Shown piece by piece: positions 32,230 to 43,429 of a DNA stretch of 64,000 bases; the stretch's first letter is position 1, and each line of letters begins with the position of its first letter. Source of the DNA: Armigeres subalbatus (lineage: Eukaryota; Arthropoda; Insecta; Diptera; Culicidae). The notes under the pieces were generated by a model. The model made no database searches, was not told the DNA's origin, and saw only the letters and a list, made by a program, of their open reading frames with translations. Location of the stretch: the NCBI RefSeq assembly GCF_024139115.2, contig NW_026943215.1:62001-126000 (forward strand), written 5' to 3'. A program made the position numbers and the translations under genes.

Positions 32230-34690
32230 GCCGCGTGCACAAACTGACCTCTCTGCGATAGGGCATATTCGCCAACACAGAGGAACTTGCCGACGCGGTG
32301 CCTACGCCTGCCCTAGCCTTGACGAGGACCCTTTCCGTCCTCGGCTCGGAACCCGCAGGTTGACCGACGCCGCTATAGCGGCGATACCTAGTTGTTCTTC
32401 GCGCGGCCTTGTTCGATAAAAGGATCGAATTTGACCACAGGGCACCGGTATGACCCATGATGCCGACTCCGAACCCTTGGACCCTCTTATTTGCGCCTGA
32501 ACCAGCCATTCCTCGAGTCCACGCGCCACCTTCTGTGTAGCTCCGAGACGATTTGGACGATAGCCGATAAAACGGCGTTCCAGCCAACTTCATCTTTACA
32601 TCCTCGAACCAGGTTGTTCCGGGTAGTGTCCAGACCACATGTGGCCACGCATTGTGCGAAAACGCGGGCCGCCGTTTCCTCTAAACCTGCGCAACCGGAC
32701 ACCTGGTGAAGCTGCCCCCATACCTCAGTATGGACAGAGTGACACTAGCAAGAAGCTTGCGCTTGCTGGCATAAACGCAGAGCTATTGGACATCATCCGG
32801 GACAATGCCACTATAGCAGTGGAGGCACGCTTGCAGGCGTAATTGACGTGGCTACCAAAGGTGAGCTTATCGTCGATCATTACCCCAAGAGTTTGATGGA
32901 GCATTCAGAGGTGACCTGCAGTTGCTCGCCCTTATCACCGCTTGTTGCTCCGACTTTCGGTTGTTAACAACAACCACCTCAGTCTTGTGGTGAGCGTTCT
33001 AACTGCCTGAACTCATCCACTCCTCCACAATTGCGATCGAGTGGGCTGCAGTCAATTTCACTCTTCGATCGATTCGCCGTAGAACTCAGCGTAATATCGT
33101 CAGCGATGCCGACGATTACCACGCCCACGGAACTTCAACCTCGAGACAGCGTCGCTATGACGTTCCATAACACCGGACCCAGTATGGAACCTTGCGGAAC
33201 TCTTGACGCACCTGACCGCCTCCGTGTCGTATACCAGTACTCGATTCTGGAAGTAGCTGAGAGTTTTGTGCCGGTCGAATTCCAAGACGGGGAGCGCACC
33301 TGCAATAGCGCGCCAACTGGCACTATTGAGTGCATTCCTACGTTGGTCGAGAGTTACTACTGCACAATAACAATCTCCTCTCCTCTTACGCTTGATAGCT
33401 ATCTCCGCGGATTTGGTAACCGACAAGATAATGTCTACGGTCGACTTATCCTTTCGGAAGCCAAACTGGTTACTCGATAGACCATCCGCACCCTCCGTGC
33501 GTGTTAACAATCTGTTGAGGATGATCTTCTCGAGCACTTCCTGCCGTATCAAGCAGGCATATTGGTCTGTATGCCGACGGATGCCCTGGTGGTTTTCCCG
33601 CCTTTGGCAAGGACCAGGATCTGCCTTTTCCATGCTTCAGAGAAGACTCCCTCGTTTGGGCATCTCTGCATGACAGATCTGAACATCTCGGGAGCCTCAG
33701 CAATGGCCGCTTTGATGGTTAGGTTCGGAATACTTTCCGGTCCTGGCGCTTTATCTACACTAAAGGACTGTGCAATCTCCGCAAGTTCCGCCACGGTTAC
33801 TATTCCCTCGTCGAGCACCTTGGCCTCTGGCAGCTCCACAAAGTGAGGCCAGGGACTTGTGTCATATCGTGAGAAGAGCCCCGCGGTGATCCTTCCAGCA
33901 TATCTGAAGACGCTCTGTAGGGGCCATCGCCACGTGTATTGGCTATTACGACCCTACCTAGCAGCACACATGTTTCATAGGTTACTGCAACTTATATGTG
34001 ACCAGATTTAGTCACAATCAAGTTGCTACAACCATTTTTGTCTAACTTGTGCTGCTCGGGTATAGGCGTCACCCCATGGATTCGCGTTGGCACTTTGACA
34101 CAGGCCCTAGAAGCAGGCTTTTTGCTTGATCTAATTCTGTCTTTAGAGCGGCTCTAGTCGCCACTCGTCGTTCAATACGCTACTCTTCTGCATGCTCGCT
34201 GCATCCGCCTCCGTGCCCAGGGAAGGCGCGGCGCAGGTTCGTAATTGCTAAGCGGTGGCCTCCATCCTAGGGTGGACTTTCCAGGCATGGTGTCGCGCAC
34301 GCGCAGAGTACTGTTACCAGCCGTTCTCCGCCCAGACCGAGAGTATTGTGCTGCGGCGAGGCGCTATCACCACCGGCCTACGCCCTATCAAGTTAGACGT
34401 CAAACAATTTAGCATACGACGAACTGCTCGATCGACCATCGAGGAGGCAGTAGCAGCTGCAGAAGAAGACTCCGTTGATTTTGGCAATGACTGGGTATTT
34501 CCCGTTGTCGATATCGCCGCCATTTTAGACAACCCTTTTAGACACGGTGACCCAATTACTCTCCTGGCGGGTACCCGGTAAAGATCTGCTATGATGGCGA
34601 TATATCGTCCTCCATTCAGCACTCGTCTGACACAGAGTTGCTGGGCTGCATCACAGTGGTTCAGGTTTAGTACCTGCACTGTGATTTTGC
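32230..34690 (-). pseudogene. R1-clade ORF2 (endonuclease and reverse transcriptase), broken
   Basis: ORF2 begins around VQVLNLNHCDAAQQL at about 34645-34690, an R1 endonuclease N-terminus, with IIADLYRVPA following. RT: APGPESIPNLTIKAAIAEAP at about 33690-33750, LDTAGS near 33545, NQFGFRKDKSTVD at about 33425-33470, and the catalytic GIADDITLSS at about 33075-33105. The C-terminal Cys/His region lies toward 32600-32700 (GCAGLEETAARV). Frameshifts and stops occur throughout. Confidence 0.75.
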
Positions 34691-34699
34691 AGCACTTAA

Positions 34700-36150
34700 A
34701 CGCGGTACTTCGAACCCCCCATGGGTGGTTGCTGTTCGCAGCTTTGCTGGAACAAATGAAACAATTGGGAGGGTTTCGCAGCATTGTGCCTTATGTCCTC
34801 CAATCCGCAGCGTCGGCAGAGTTTGCTTCTGTCAGGGCCTTTGCGTCCCATTGCTTGTGAACCGGTTCCAGGCACTTTGAAGCAAACTTCGAGTTGTTCG
34901 ATGCTCCACAGGGCACACCGACCATCCCACCTTGACGCTCCTTAACTGACTACTTTGGAGGCGTCCGCTGCAGATAGCGAACCAATGCTCCTGTGTCCCT
35001 GCCGGACCTTTCCATAGCCAAACGGCTGCGGTGGCTTCTCCAATTCATGTCGCCACAGTGCCGTGACGAGCTCTTCGACTTCGATCTCGTCCAGGTCTTT
35101 AACTCTTAGATTCACCTCCGTCGAGTGCCCCTGACCGTCTCGCCTAGGACTTCCTCTGCCAACTTCTTGTAGGCGGCACCTTTTGCGAGATACCCGCTTC
35201 AGCTCGAGGATCATCTCGCCCGTCTGGGTACGTCTTATTCGATGCGTCGGCGCCAAGTTCACCGAGCTTGACGTCATCCTCATCGCCTTCAAGACGTCCG
35301 AGTACTTAGTCCGTCCGCCTTGATGACTAGGGCATCGCCCCTGGAGCGATTAGCGCCTACCCTAGATTTATTGCTACCCTCATTCGGCTGGGCCTTCTTT
35401 CGGCCATTGACGTCTTCGGTTTCCTCTTGTTCTTGACCAAGGTCCAGGAGGCATCATCCCCCTCATTTCCTGGTCTGGTGCGGCTGAGAGCTCAGCCTCG
35501 CCGTAACCCCTTACTACGTCTTTTCCTGGGTGGAGACCTTTCCAGGTCCTTCCTCCCCGGTTTTGAGGTACCTGGCCGGGGTCTGGCTTCCCAGCCCCAC
35601 TACCCTTGTTCCGGGTAGTAACCCTCCGCGTTTTGAAGCGGCCCCCCGAGCCCACCTGGAGACTGTCTCCCTGTTTTGTGTCTGCTCCGAGCAGTCACCC
35701 CTGACGTGTCCGTGAATACTTGAGCCTTAGTCTGCAGACTTTGGCACCACGTCTTTGCTGGCACGCCCTCGATCGATTCGACTTGCTCGAGTCCGCGAAT
35801 CTTGGGCCCAGTCTGGTAAGACCTCGACTCCACGGATTTCACGGGTTCGCACTTGGCCGTCCGACCGCCTCTCCAGCTTGGCGTCCAACATCGACTTTTG
35901 TTTCAGCTAGCCCCTGAGGTCCTTACTGATATTATGCTTCGATGACGCAAAGTCGATGATGCGTCAGCTGCCTGTCGCCACCTCGGGCCGAAAGCCAATC
36001 GCGTTTACGGTTCATCGCCCTCACAAGCCATGGGCCGCCATAACCTCTACCGGCGTTGCCGAGGAGAAGGTTATGACCCACGCAGCGCTGCGCACCGAGC
36101 TGCCGACTATTGCCTCTGGCCCCTAGGCGAAGACCTGAACAACCCACTCT
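34700..36150 (-). pseudogene. R1-clade ORF1 (gag-like, CCHC), broken
   Basis: A minus frame at 35292-34942 includes RRTQTGEMILELKR, the signature segment of R1 gag, and VNLRVKDLDEIEVEELVTAL. Further 3' (34860-34700) come the Cys-rich blocks KLCRRCGLE and NCFICSS, the CCHC zinc knuckles. The same protein in another copy is at 55886-56717 plus 56717-57010. The Arg/Lys-rich N-terminal part (35380-35900) is split over several frames. Confidence 0.7.
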
Positions 36151-36605
36151 TGCGAAGGGTTGTAGCCTACACTACTACCACTAATTGAAAGTTTATTTGG
36201 TTTTCCATTTTGATCCCAGAGTGCTTGGGAAAAGAGTCCACCACGCCAGAGTCAGCATGACGCGATCCAGCATGACCAGGCCAGCATGACGCGGTAAGGG
36301 ACAATTACTGTGGAGGGTGCCCAGGTACCCCACAGGCTCAGTTAAAACCAGCCCATTATTTCACCCCTGGCCATGCATCCCCAGCACAGGTCGCTGACAC
36401 CTTGGTATTAGGGGTTAGAACGATGATTCTTGGTCCCCTTGGTCGCACCCCTTCACTTCAGCTGATGTCAAAAGGACAACAGTGCCCAGGCTGCACTACC
36501 GTCGATGGTCATCGAAAGACCCGTGGAAGTGTGAGGTTGGAACTTGTGAGGACCAGAGCTGTGTAGGTCGCTCCTTCCCAGATGTAAACTCACCAATTCG
36601 TAGCC

Positions 36606-36845
36606 CGTGTGTATGTGTGTATGTGTACACTTTTTGGAACTTAGCGTTATCCGATTTACTCGCAACAAGTTGCATTCGAATGGGTCCCATTTTTTTGCTA
36701 TTGAAAATTGGCCCGATCGGACATTAAATTTCTGAATTATTGAAAAATCATTGTTTTTCCCAAGGGTTCTTGATTTAGAAACAATCTCAGAAAGATTGTA
36801 AACTTTCACTTCGATTCTGTTAACGCCCAACACAAAACGCACTTT
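36606..36845 (-). mobile_element. Satellite-bearing (DINE-like) element, part 2 beyond the R1 insertion
   Basis: Microsatellite GTGTGTATGTGTGTATG, then CAACAAGTTGCATTCGAATG and GAAAATTGGCCCGATCGGAC, which are inverted matches to the ~160-bp satellite unit, then a unique tail (TTAGAAACAATCTCAGAAAG, ACGCCCAACACAAAACGCAC). The tail recurs at 40868-41030. Only about one satellite unit is present here, against about 16 in the array at 13096. Confidence 0.6.
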
Positions 36846-37021
36846 ATATCGTTTTCCATCAACCTAGGTATCAGCAGATATAATATATTACCAATATAGT
36901 CCACTCTGGCTGATTTCGAAAGACAACACAGTAGCACCGCGGTGTCGCAAAAAGTAAGTAATGTACACTGAGCGAAAATATCAGCCGAAAACGACTGATT
37001 CATAATGCCCTCATCTTTGAA

Positions 37022-37064
37022 ACAGCTCATCCTATAGTTCATCCTATAGCTCATCCTATATTGA
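37022..37064. repeat. Three tandem copies of an 11-14 base unit (CTCATCCTATAG)
   Basis: CTCATCCTATAGTT, CATCCTATAG and CTCATCCTATATTG follow each other directly. The array is short and lies about 30 bases before a candidate small gene. Confidence 0.7.
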
Positions 37065-37089
37065 GTGAAGATTAAAATAACTGCCCCCC

Positions 37090-37420
37090 ATGACGACAAT
37101 CATTCAACGACGAAATGTTTCTAAGATGCTGCCATACCACAGTGGTGATCGAGGTGAGGTGCATCAATCAGAAACTTTTCACGCAGCAGCAGGGTCGCCA
37201 TGCTCTATGTTGAGAAAAGGAGAAATTGCGGAACATTATCACGGTAAGTCAGAAGCGAATAATATTTAAATAGTGATCCGGAATCGCAACTCTATCAGCA
37301 AAACATTTATTTGTAGGAAAAGTGCATCGTGTCGTCATAGCGGCAGGAATCATGAAGACAGGTAGCATCGAGAACTTTGGACACCATCATGGGAACAGTG
37401 AGCTGCATACCTGCTACTAA
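37090..37420 (+). CDS. Candidate two-exon small gene, 85-residue product, unknown function
   Basis: Exon 1 (37090-37243) starts at an ATG with an in-frame TAA twelve bases upstream and ends at a consensus donor GTAAGT. A 73-base intron (37244-37316) ends ATTTATTTGTAG. Exon 2 (37317-37420) continues in frame to TAA. The joined frame is 258 bases, exactly 86 codons. The peptide starts MTTIIQRRNVSKMLPYH and ends GHHHGNSELHTCY; it has no signal peptide or known domain. Intron size is typical for Diptera. AATAAA signals follow at about 37454 and 37605. No family is recognised; chance or a dead gene remains possible. Confidence 0.4.
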
Positions 37421-38842
37421 ATATCGGCCAATTTATTCAACAGTGCACCAAGAATAAAACACTGAGTGATTCACTAATTGCTTATTTGCCAACGTGAGAT
37501 ACACGATGGAAACATTTTCGCTACTTTAATACATAATAGCTAAATGTCACCCGTTAGAACAACTCTATAATGTACATGTAAAAACATGAAATGCGTGTAT
37601 AAAAATAAACAATAAGAAAATAATAATGTGTTTAATTTTTTAGATTCATCCTCTGATCCATCTATTTCTAGTAATTGAAAAGTAATCGGCTTGAAAGATC
37701 ATTCCTTCATTTTCGAATTATATTCCTTTGAAAGGCGTTTGCATCACACTCAAAAACAATGTTTCTATCATACAGTTCCAATAGGAAAATCTTCCGATTC
37801 CCATATGACTGTTCATGAATGTGTGTCATCCACCATCAATCAACGAACGACTATCATCCGAAAGCGGATGACAATCGTTAAGGGCGGGGAATAAATTTTC
37901 AGTCGTTCTTGAGCGGATGTTTTGGTTCAGTGTAGTGAAGAGACATTCAGGGTGTTTAAACGTGTGATGCAATATGCAGTATAACATTTCAAAATAATAT
38001 GCTAGAAATCATCCTATGACCCTATTTTGATTTTAGAGTTCAAAATAAATTTTCGAAAATGTAATTCAAATAGTTGTTAAATGTTAAATAAAATAAAAAA
38101 ATAAAATGTTAAATTAGTGTAATTTTTGCAATCATCGCAACCCTTGGCTATCGTTTTCAGGCGTTAGTTGCCTTTTGTGACGCAAGATGGTGTGATTGTG
38201 CTGTCCGTTGCCTAATGTATGGAGAATAACGAAGTGGACTATATTGTTAATATACTATATTTGGTATCAGGTATCAGAACCAGAGCATAAAATATTCACT
38301 TTCATGAAGCACATTCACTCCGACTTTTGACATTCGTGTTTTGATTATTCAAAAAGAATGACTTACTCTAGTTACTTTTTCATAAATTCATTCAATTGAT
38401 TACCACTGAGTATGTAGTAACTGCGCGCGAAAAACAAAAATTAGCCTTGATTATATTGACATTTGACGCTTAAAATGCCCTCAATTAACCCTTAAAGGCG
38501 CAAGGCGATTTTTTTAGAAATCGTCGAAAGTATTTTTAGCGTAAACTACCATCAATTAACATTAAACGTATTTTCGGTTTGTTGTTTTAAACAACATTGC
38601 GCAGGGTTAAACGTCGGATTAGATCTATGCGTATATTTATTTAAATCATCAAAATGGTTCAGTTTTACGATTATTTAATAATTTGTAATATCTAAATAAT
38701 ACTACTGACCCATATTCATTCTGAAAAATGACGGTGCAGAGCCGAATATGAATATGTTTAGAAGTGAAGTGACAAAGAAGGCCGATGGGCTTCATAAAAA
38801 TAATCGAATATTTACAGCTCTGATCAGAACGTCGGCTCAGGA
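37421..38842. other. Unassigned AT-rich interval
   Basis: AT-rich single-copy-like sequence. A 67-codon ORF at 37691-37894 and smaller ones carry no recognised domain. No clear repeat was seen apart from simple AT-rich words. Confidence 0.4.
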
Positions 38843-38936
38843 CCCAAGTAACATTTTAAGTTTTATAACACACTTGAAGACTATAATTCACTCTACAAGA
38901 GTATAAAACCAGCATATAGCCAAAATGTTACTTGGG
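38843..38936. mobile_element. Small MITE with CCCAAGTAACATTTT ends
   Basis: Starts CCCAAGTAACATTTTAAG and ends CCAAAATGTTACTTGGG, terminal inverted repeats of about 15 bp; the interior has a further weak inversion (ACACACTTGAAG, CTCTACAAGAGT). It is 94 bases long. Superfamily is not determined and no target duplication is clear. Confidence 0.6.
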
Positions 38937-39229
38937 GAGGCACGTTCCCCTCAATTTTGGAGATTTGTGCCATCGTTCTATGGCCTTTCTCATCATTTAC
39001 CTGACGGAAAAGGAAGTGAAAAGGGTTAGGAAGAGGAAGTGAGTTGAAAAGGAGAATGGAACAGTTTCTGGAGAAGGATGATACAATACAATACATACGA
39101 TGCATTTTGTAATACGAATGAATGCGCTAAACATATACTGGATAAGTCACACAATGCAAATGCATATGATATACATTTATGGGAAAGCCAATGTAGACTA
39201 CACGCATTAGTTGGGACTAAAGAGAGGTG

Positions 39230-39472
39230 TCAAAAAACACTGAGGACGTAAAATGGACGAACGTCAAAGACGAAACACAGAGTGCATTGTGAAACGCATA
39301 ATGCGAATCCATATATGTGACAATTTGTTGAAAAACTAAGTAAAAGCATATTCATAACCCCACCTTGTTTTACTCCTGTGATTCACAAGAGTAGCCGAAG
39401 CCGAACGTCAAAAAAACACAGAGCACACAGGCACAAAGTACAGCGTAAAAAAACACATAATGCGAATCCATA
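39230..39472 (+). repeat. ~170-bp tandem repeat, left part
   Basis: Units contain GCATAATGCGAATCCATA, GTGACAATTTGTTGAAAAAC, CATATTCATAACCCCACC, ACAAGAGTAGCC and GAACGTCAAAGACGA. One and a half units are present before the interruption by a TA-flanked element; the rest continues at 40345. Confidence 0.75.
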
Positions 39473-40344
39473 GGGGAGACTGGGTAGACTTGATCCCCTT
39501 TTCTGATTTCGGATGTATCACAGCCAAAAGTAAATAAACATACTCACACAGACTCTCTAAGGAATATAGTATTTAACTTTACTGATGTATGACAGTCCTT
39601 AAATTTTGTTGTTATTGATACAAATCGATTTTTAGAGTGCTGTCAAAATCTACTTTTAAAATATTCGGGGAAATTGATCCTCCCAAGAACTTGCTTTGAT
39701 AAAATTAGAAAGGTGCCTCAGATTTTTAAATATTTTCCTTCAAAATACGCGCAATTTTCGAATTGCTGTACGTATACATGAACGATTTTGTTATTGAATT
39801 GACAGCACATGAAATTTTAAAATTTGGGGAGACTTGACCCCTTTTCTATGATATCTACCCAATAAATAATTTTTTCTGCCAACCCTTCATCAAATCTGTC
39901 AAATCTACACAAAATTAGAAACCTGAGAACAGATTTATATTTTTTTGAATTTTTTCGACAAATTTTTATAAGACTGGGGGATTAAATGTCCCATATTGAG
40001 GCAATAACTTCAAATCCAAATATCCTAAAACTTTGATGGAATGTTGACATTTTCATCAGTAAAATCTATTCAAATTTATGGCTTTGTGCTATGAAAAACG
40101 AAAGCATTTGGTCATTGTTATGAAAAGTTATTCAAATTTTGGGCCAATAAAAAATCTTTAGGAAGGTCAAACATACAAACCAGCCTGCAGAATAAATAAG
40201 GTTGTCAATCTAAAAAATAACTCACCTTAAAGGTCATTTGTCTAGAGGATCTATATAAAAAATACTAGAACAAAACTACTTTAGTTTCCGATAAAACAGG
40301 GGGTGATCAAGTCTCCCCGGGGATCAAGTCTACCCACCTTCCCC
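39473..40344. mobile_element. 872-bp TA-flanked element with 28-bp terminal inverted repeats
   Basis: Starts GGGGAGACTGGGTAGACTTG, then ATCCCC, and ends GGGGATCAAGTCTACCCA then CCTTCCCC, nearly exact inverted ends. TA lies on both sides (39471-39472 and 40345-40346), and uninterrupted repeat units read AATCCATATA or AATCCATGTAGG at this point, so the insertion duplicated TA. TA duplication points to Tc1/mariner-like or a related superfamily. Internal subterminal repeats of GGGGAGACTTGACCCC type occur (39825, 40300). No transposase frame is present. Confidence 0.8.
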
Positions 40345-40580
40345 TATAGGTGATAGTTTGTTGAAAAACTAAGTAAAACACATATTCATAACCCCACACT
40401 CACGTTGAGATTGAACAAGAGTAGCCAGCGAACGTCAAAGACGAGACACAGAGTACACTGTCAAAAACGCATAATGCGAATCCATGTAGGTGACAATTTG
40501 TTGAAAACTAAGGAAACACATATTCATAACGCCACCTTATTTAACCTCACGTTGATGAATAAGAGTAGTCGATCATCTCG
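40345..40580 (+). repeat. ~170-bp tandem repeat, right part
   Basis: Continues the array: TAGGTGATAGTTTGTTG, CATATTCATAACCCCACA, GAACGTCAAAGACGAGAC, then GCGAATCCATGTAGG and another partial unit. It ends at about 40580 near AAGAGTAGTCGATC. Confidence 0.75.
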
Positions 40581-40867
40581 AGAAGCAAAGTCAACTACGC
40601 CATATCCGGTTAGCGCAGCGAGGGCTAATACTGTGAAGTGGGCCCCGTCACAGGTCCATTTAGTTAGGTTCTATTAGACCCTAACCATTCATTCGTTGAC
40701 ACGTAAGCATAAAGCCGCATCACACCGAGAATTAGGGTCACCTGTATGGTGGACTTTCCACTGAACAGCCAGATAACCAATAGCACACAGCTATCTAGGC
40801 TCGTGGAGCGAAGGAATTGACATTTACGTCAACTCTCAATGTGGCCGAATAGCCCGGTAATGCGGTC
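40581..40867. other. Unassigned interval
   Basis: Mixed-composition sequence with no domain-bearing ORF or recognised repeat. Confidence 0.35.
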
Positions 40868-41030
40868 CCACTATTGAAAATTGGCCCGATCGGACATTGA
40901 ATTTCGGAATTATTGAAAAATCATTGTTTTTTTCTCAAGGGTCCTTGATTTAGAAACAGTCTCAGAAAGATTGTAAACTTTCACCTCGATTCTGTTGACG
41001 CCCAACACAAAACGCACTTGTATCGTTTTC
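40868..41030 (-). mobile_element. Tail fragment of the satellite-bearing element
   Basis: ATTGAAAATTGGCCCGATCG, then the run to ACGCCCAACACAAAACGCAC match 36700-36845 base for base over most of their length. The fragment starts within the satellite-like unit and has no microsatellite or hairpin. Confidence 0.7.
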
Positions 41031-41129
41031 TCAATCCCTAGAGCTCGTGATGGATATTGGTTGCCCTACCATCTTTAGAGCAGTTACTGAATCGTTGCAT
41101 TTTGCTGTTTTTTATCTATTGCGTTTAAT

Positions 41130-42030
41130 TGACAGGCGTGTATAACACTTAACGGAGCCGAGACTTTATGATATTTAAAACTATATCATTTTATTAACAG
41201 TTAGTAAGTAGAAAGGACATTGACCAAGATACTCGTGGTGACTAAGGTTAGATTGATGTCAAAACGGTGAGGTAGCGTCGTGCTCCAGTTGTGGTTCGTC
41301 AGGGAGCATCTTCCGGATGGCCAGAGCTCATGGTACACGGAACAATAAGACAAGGACAAGAAAAAACTTGAAAGGAAAAACAATGAAATATTAGATTTGA
41401 TGTCAAACGAGCAAAGAAAGACATAGATAGCCTGCATATATACACATCCGATCCCCCAAAACACTTGTTACTTCCCGAGGGTTGTTTACCTCGGCCACAA
41501 GGGTATCCAATAGTTCTCTCTGAGGCGTTTTCTTAGCAATACCAAACTACGTGCTGATGTCATCGTAACTGGCTCCCACCTACATATTGCTATCGACAGG
41601 TTTATTCTATAGAGATGTGCGTTTAGTGAATAGTGATTGGACAAGCTCGACATCGTTCGGATGAAGCTCGACTTAAGTCCTCACCTCTGAACCACGCTCG
41701 CAGAAACTTTAGGACTATGGAAAAAGCCACCGTCCAAGTTCATTGTTTGACCAAATCATTTGCCAATTTGAAGAGTACTCTGACGGACTAATGGGAAAAC
41801 TCGTTGTTCGAGATTGTCTATCATAAACTTCACCTTCCTGTGCCACCTTGCTAGCGAGTCGCCTTCTCATTGCCTAGATTAGGCAATGGATGGGCCCATA
41901 CAAAGGTAATCTTGAATGATCTTTCGACAAATCACGCATCTGCTCTCTTATATTTGTAAGAAAGTAAGATGCTGCACAGGTTTCGCGATCGGAGTGCCTG
42001 ATAGAACTAAGACTATCGAGATGATGAAAT
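41130..42030 (-). mobile_element. I-clade element, 5'-truncated 3' fragment
   Basis: Colinear with 22010-22930 of the larger I-clade element: AGGCGTGTATAACACTT, GTCAAACGAGCAAAGAAAG, GAGATGTGCGTTTAGTGAAT, GTACTCTGACGGACTAATGG and ATGAAATAATGGTCTA are shared in order. It carries the RNase H end and 3' UTR on the minus strand. 5' truncation is usual for target-primed insertions. It contains a segment near 41815-41870 that the larger copy lacks, so the two differ by an indel. Confidence 0.8.
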
Positions 42031-42245
42031 AATGGTCTAGTAACACTGTTTGTGGTTCATTTGTAAACTGCCTTCAGTTGTAAGGCAATAGTACGGAAGA
42101 CGAAATTGCGTACATCTTAAAGCATGGACGTTTCTCGAAGTCGCAGAAATCCACCTTGAATGTGTTCTGGAGGAGTGTAACCAACAAAGTCGCCGTGTGC
42201 CGAACCAAAGCGATCGATAATGCTAATTTAAAGGAAACAAATTAC

Positions 42246-42305
42246 AGTGAGCAGTCCGAAAGCAACAGCGGCTTCAACACTGGTGGTATACGATGTTTGC
42301 GCCAT
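42246..42305 (-). CDS. Possible first exon with signal-peptide-like sequence
   Basis: On the minus strand an ATG at 42305 opens MAQTSYTTSVEAAVAFGLLT and is followed by GTAATTTG, a weak donor. The Ala/Val/Phe/Leu stretch resembles a signal peptide. The nearest downstream minus-strand exon is the chitin-binding exon at 31296, whose protein would need such a peptide, but the phases do not match (0 versus 2) and more than 10 kb of repeats intervene. Very tentative. Confidence 0.15.
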
Positions 42306-42309
42306 GGTT

Positions 42310-43154
42310 TGTAAAACCTTAAATTAAATTCATGGTCTATGGAATATCTTCAGTGTCACGTCTTGTTAATTCACAGGATTGTATGAACTGCTTAATATAT
42401 ATTATTGCAGAGTAGATGGCTAAGCGAAGGTTCATTTGGAGCGAAAAATATTTTTTTCTTTCGTTTACGGCACAACACATCATGCGATGCGACATCTCGA
42501 TATATTAATATTATGTTTTTGCTTTTAATTCATTGATATTATCTCCAATCGTTCGACATTGTATCGCTGCATCTCAAAAAATCAAATTGAAGGGTTTACA
42601 ATCCAACGCAGCCCAAAAGATAGCTTCCATTTAAAATCTCAACGAATCCATTCAACATCTATAATTACTAAATTACCGCGCCATAGCAATACGTAACTGA
42701 ACGAAGCATACTGATAAACTCATTTTGTTCATATAAGTGTAGTCCACCGTGTGTATAAGTGTAGTGCCGATCCATAACGGCAACCATTCTTCTGGCTGAT
42801 ATATCTGCAATAGGAAAGATGTTTGCCAAATTTTATCAAAACATTTTGCTGATATATGTGTCAACAATAATAGTAATCCGATTTTGACATAAAATTTTAC
42901 TGGTTTTACTGATATCCGCCAAAACGTTTACTGAAGTTTATTGACATTTCATGAACATTTTAACTATCACACAACTGCCGGCGATGTTTCTTCGAAGTTA
43001 TTCTTCTTCAAAGTGCGAAAATAATTGATTATGCTTGGAATTGATTGTGCTTGGAGAAGAAAAAAGAGCGTTTTAAAATCGATTTGATGAAAAATATAAT
43101 AAAAAAATTTCTAAAACATTTTTTTGCGTACACAATTTATCTAGAAAACAAATA
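42310..43154. other. Unassigned AT-rich interval
   Basis: AT-rich sequence with a tandem pair of AATTGATTATGCTTGG-like words near 43022-43055. No gene was recognised. Confidence 0.35.
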
Positions 43155-43336
43155 GGGCAAATGACGGCTTCGGTAGGTTTTGTTCTATTATTGTCAGGGG
43201 GTTTTTGTTTACCAATTTTTTTAAATTTGGTCACAATATTTTTTGATATGCCAAGAATGTTTAGGCCAAATGTGAGCCTAATTAGTTAACCCCCTGACGA
43301 TAATAGAACAAAACCTGCAGAAGCCGTCATTTTCCC
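43155..43336. mobile_element. 182-bp MITE with ~50-bp terminal inverted repeats and TA flanks
   Basis: Starts GGGCAAATGACGGCTTC and ends GAAGCCGTCATTTTCCC; the arms extend about 50 bases to TTGTCAGGGGGTT and AACCCCCTGACGA. TA lies directly outside both ends (43153-43154, 43337-43338), consistent with a TA target duplication and Tc1/mariner-related mobilisation. Confidence 0.75.
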
Positions 43337-43429
43337 TATATATAAAGATTTGAAATTCAAAATGTACGAAAAACCATTTAATCAAAGAGATTGGGTTCAT
43401 CGTAAATCGAAGAAGAAAACAGAAAACAG

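Larger units (their letters stand above)
31900..36605 (-). mobile_element. R1-clade non-LTR retrotransposon inserted in a GT/AC microsatellite (Waldo-like)
   Basis: About 4.7 kb on the minus strand: 5' UTR (36605 to about 36150), ORF1 with zinc knuckles (to about 34700), then ORF2 endonuclease and RT, and a poly(A) tail (nine T on + at 31900-31908). Both junctions lie within TGTGTGTATG repeats (31885-31899 and 36606-36628). R1-clade families of the Waldo type are known to insert in ACAY microsatellites, which matches. Many frameshifts are present. Confidence 0.8.
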
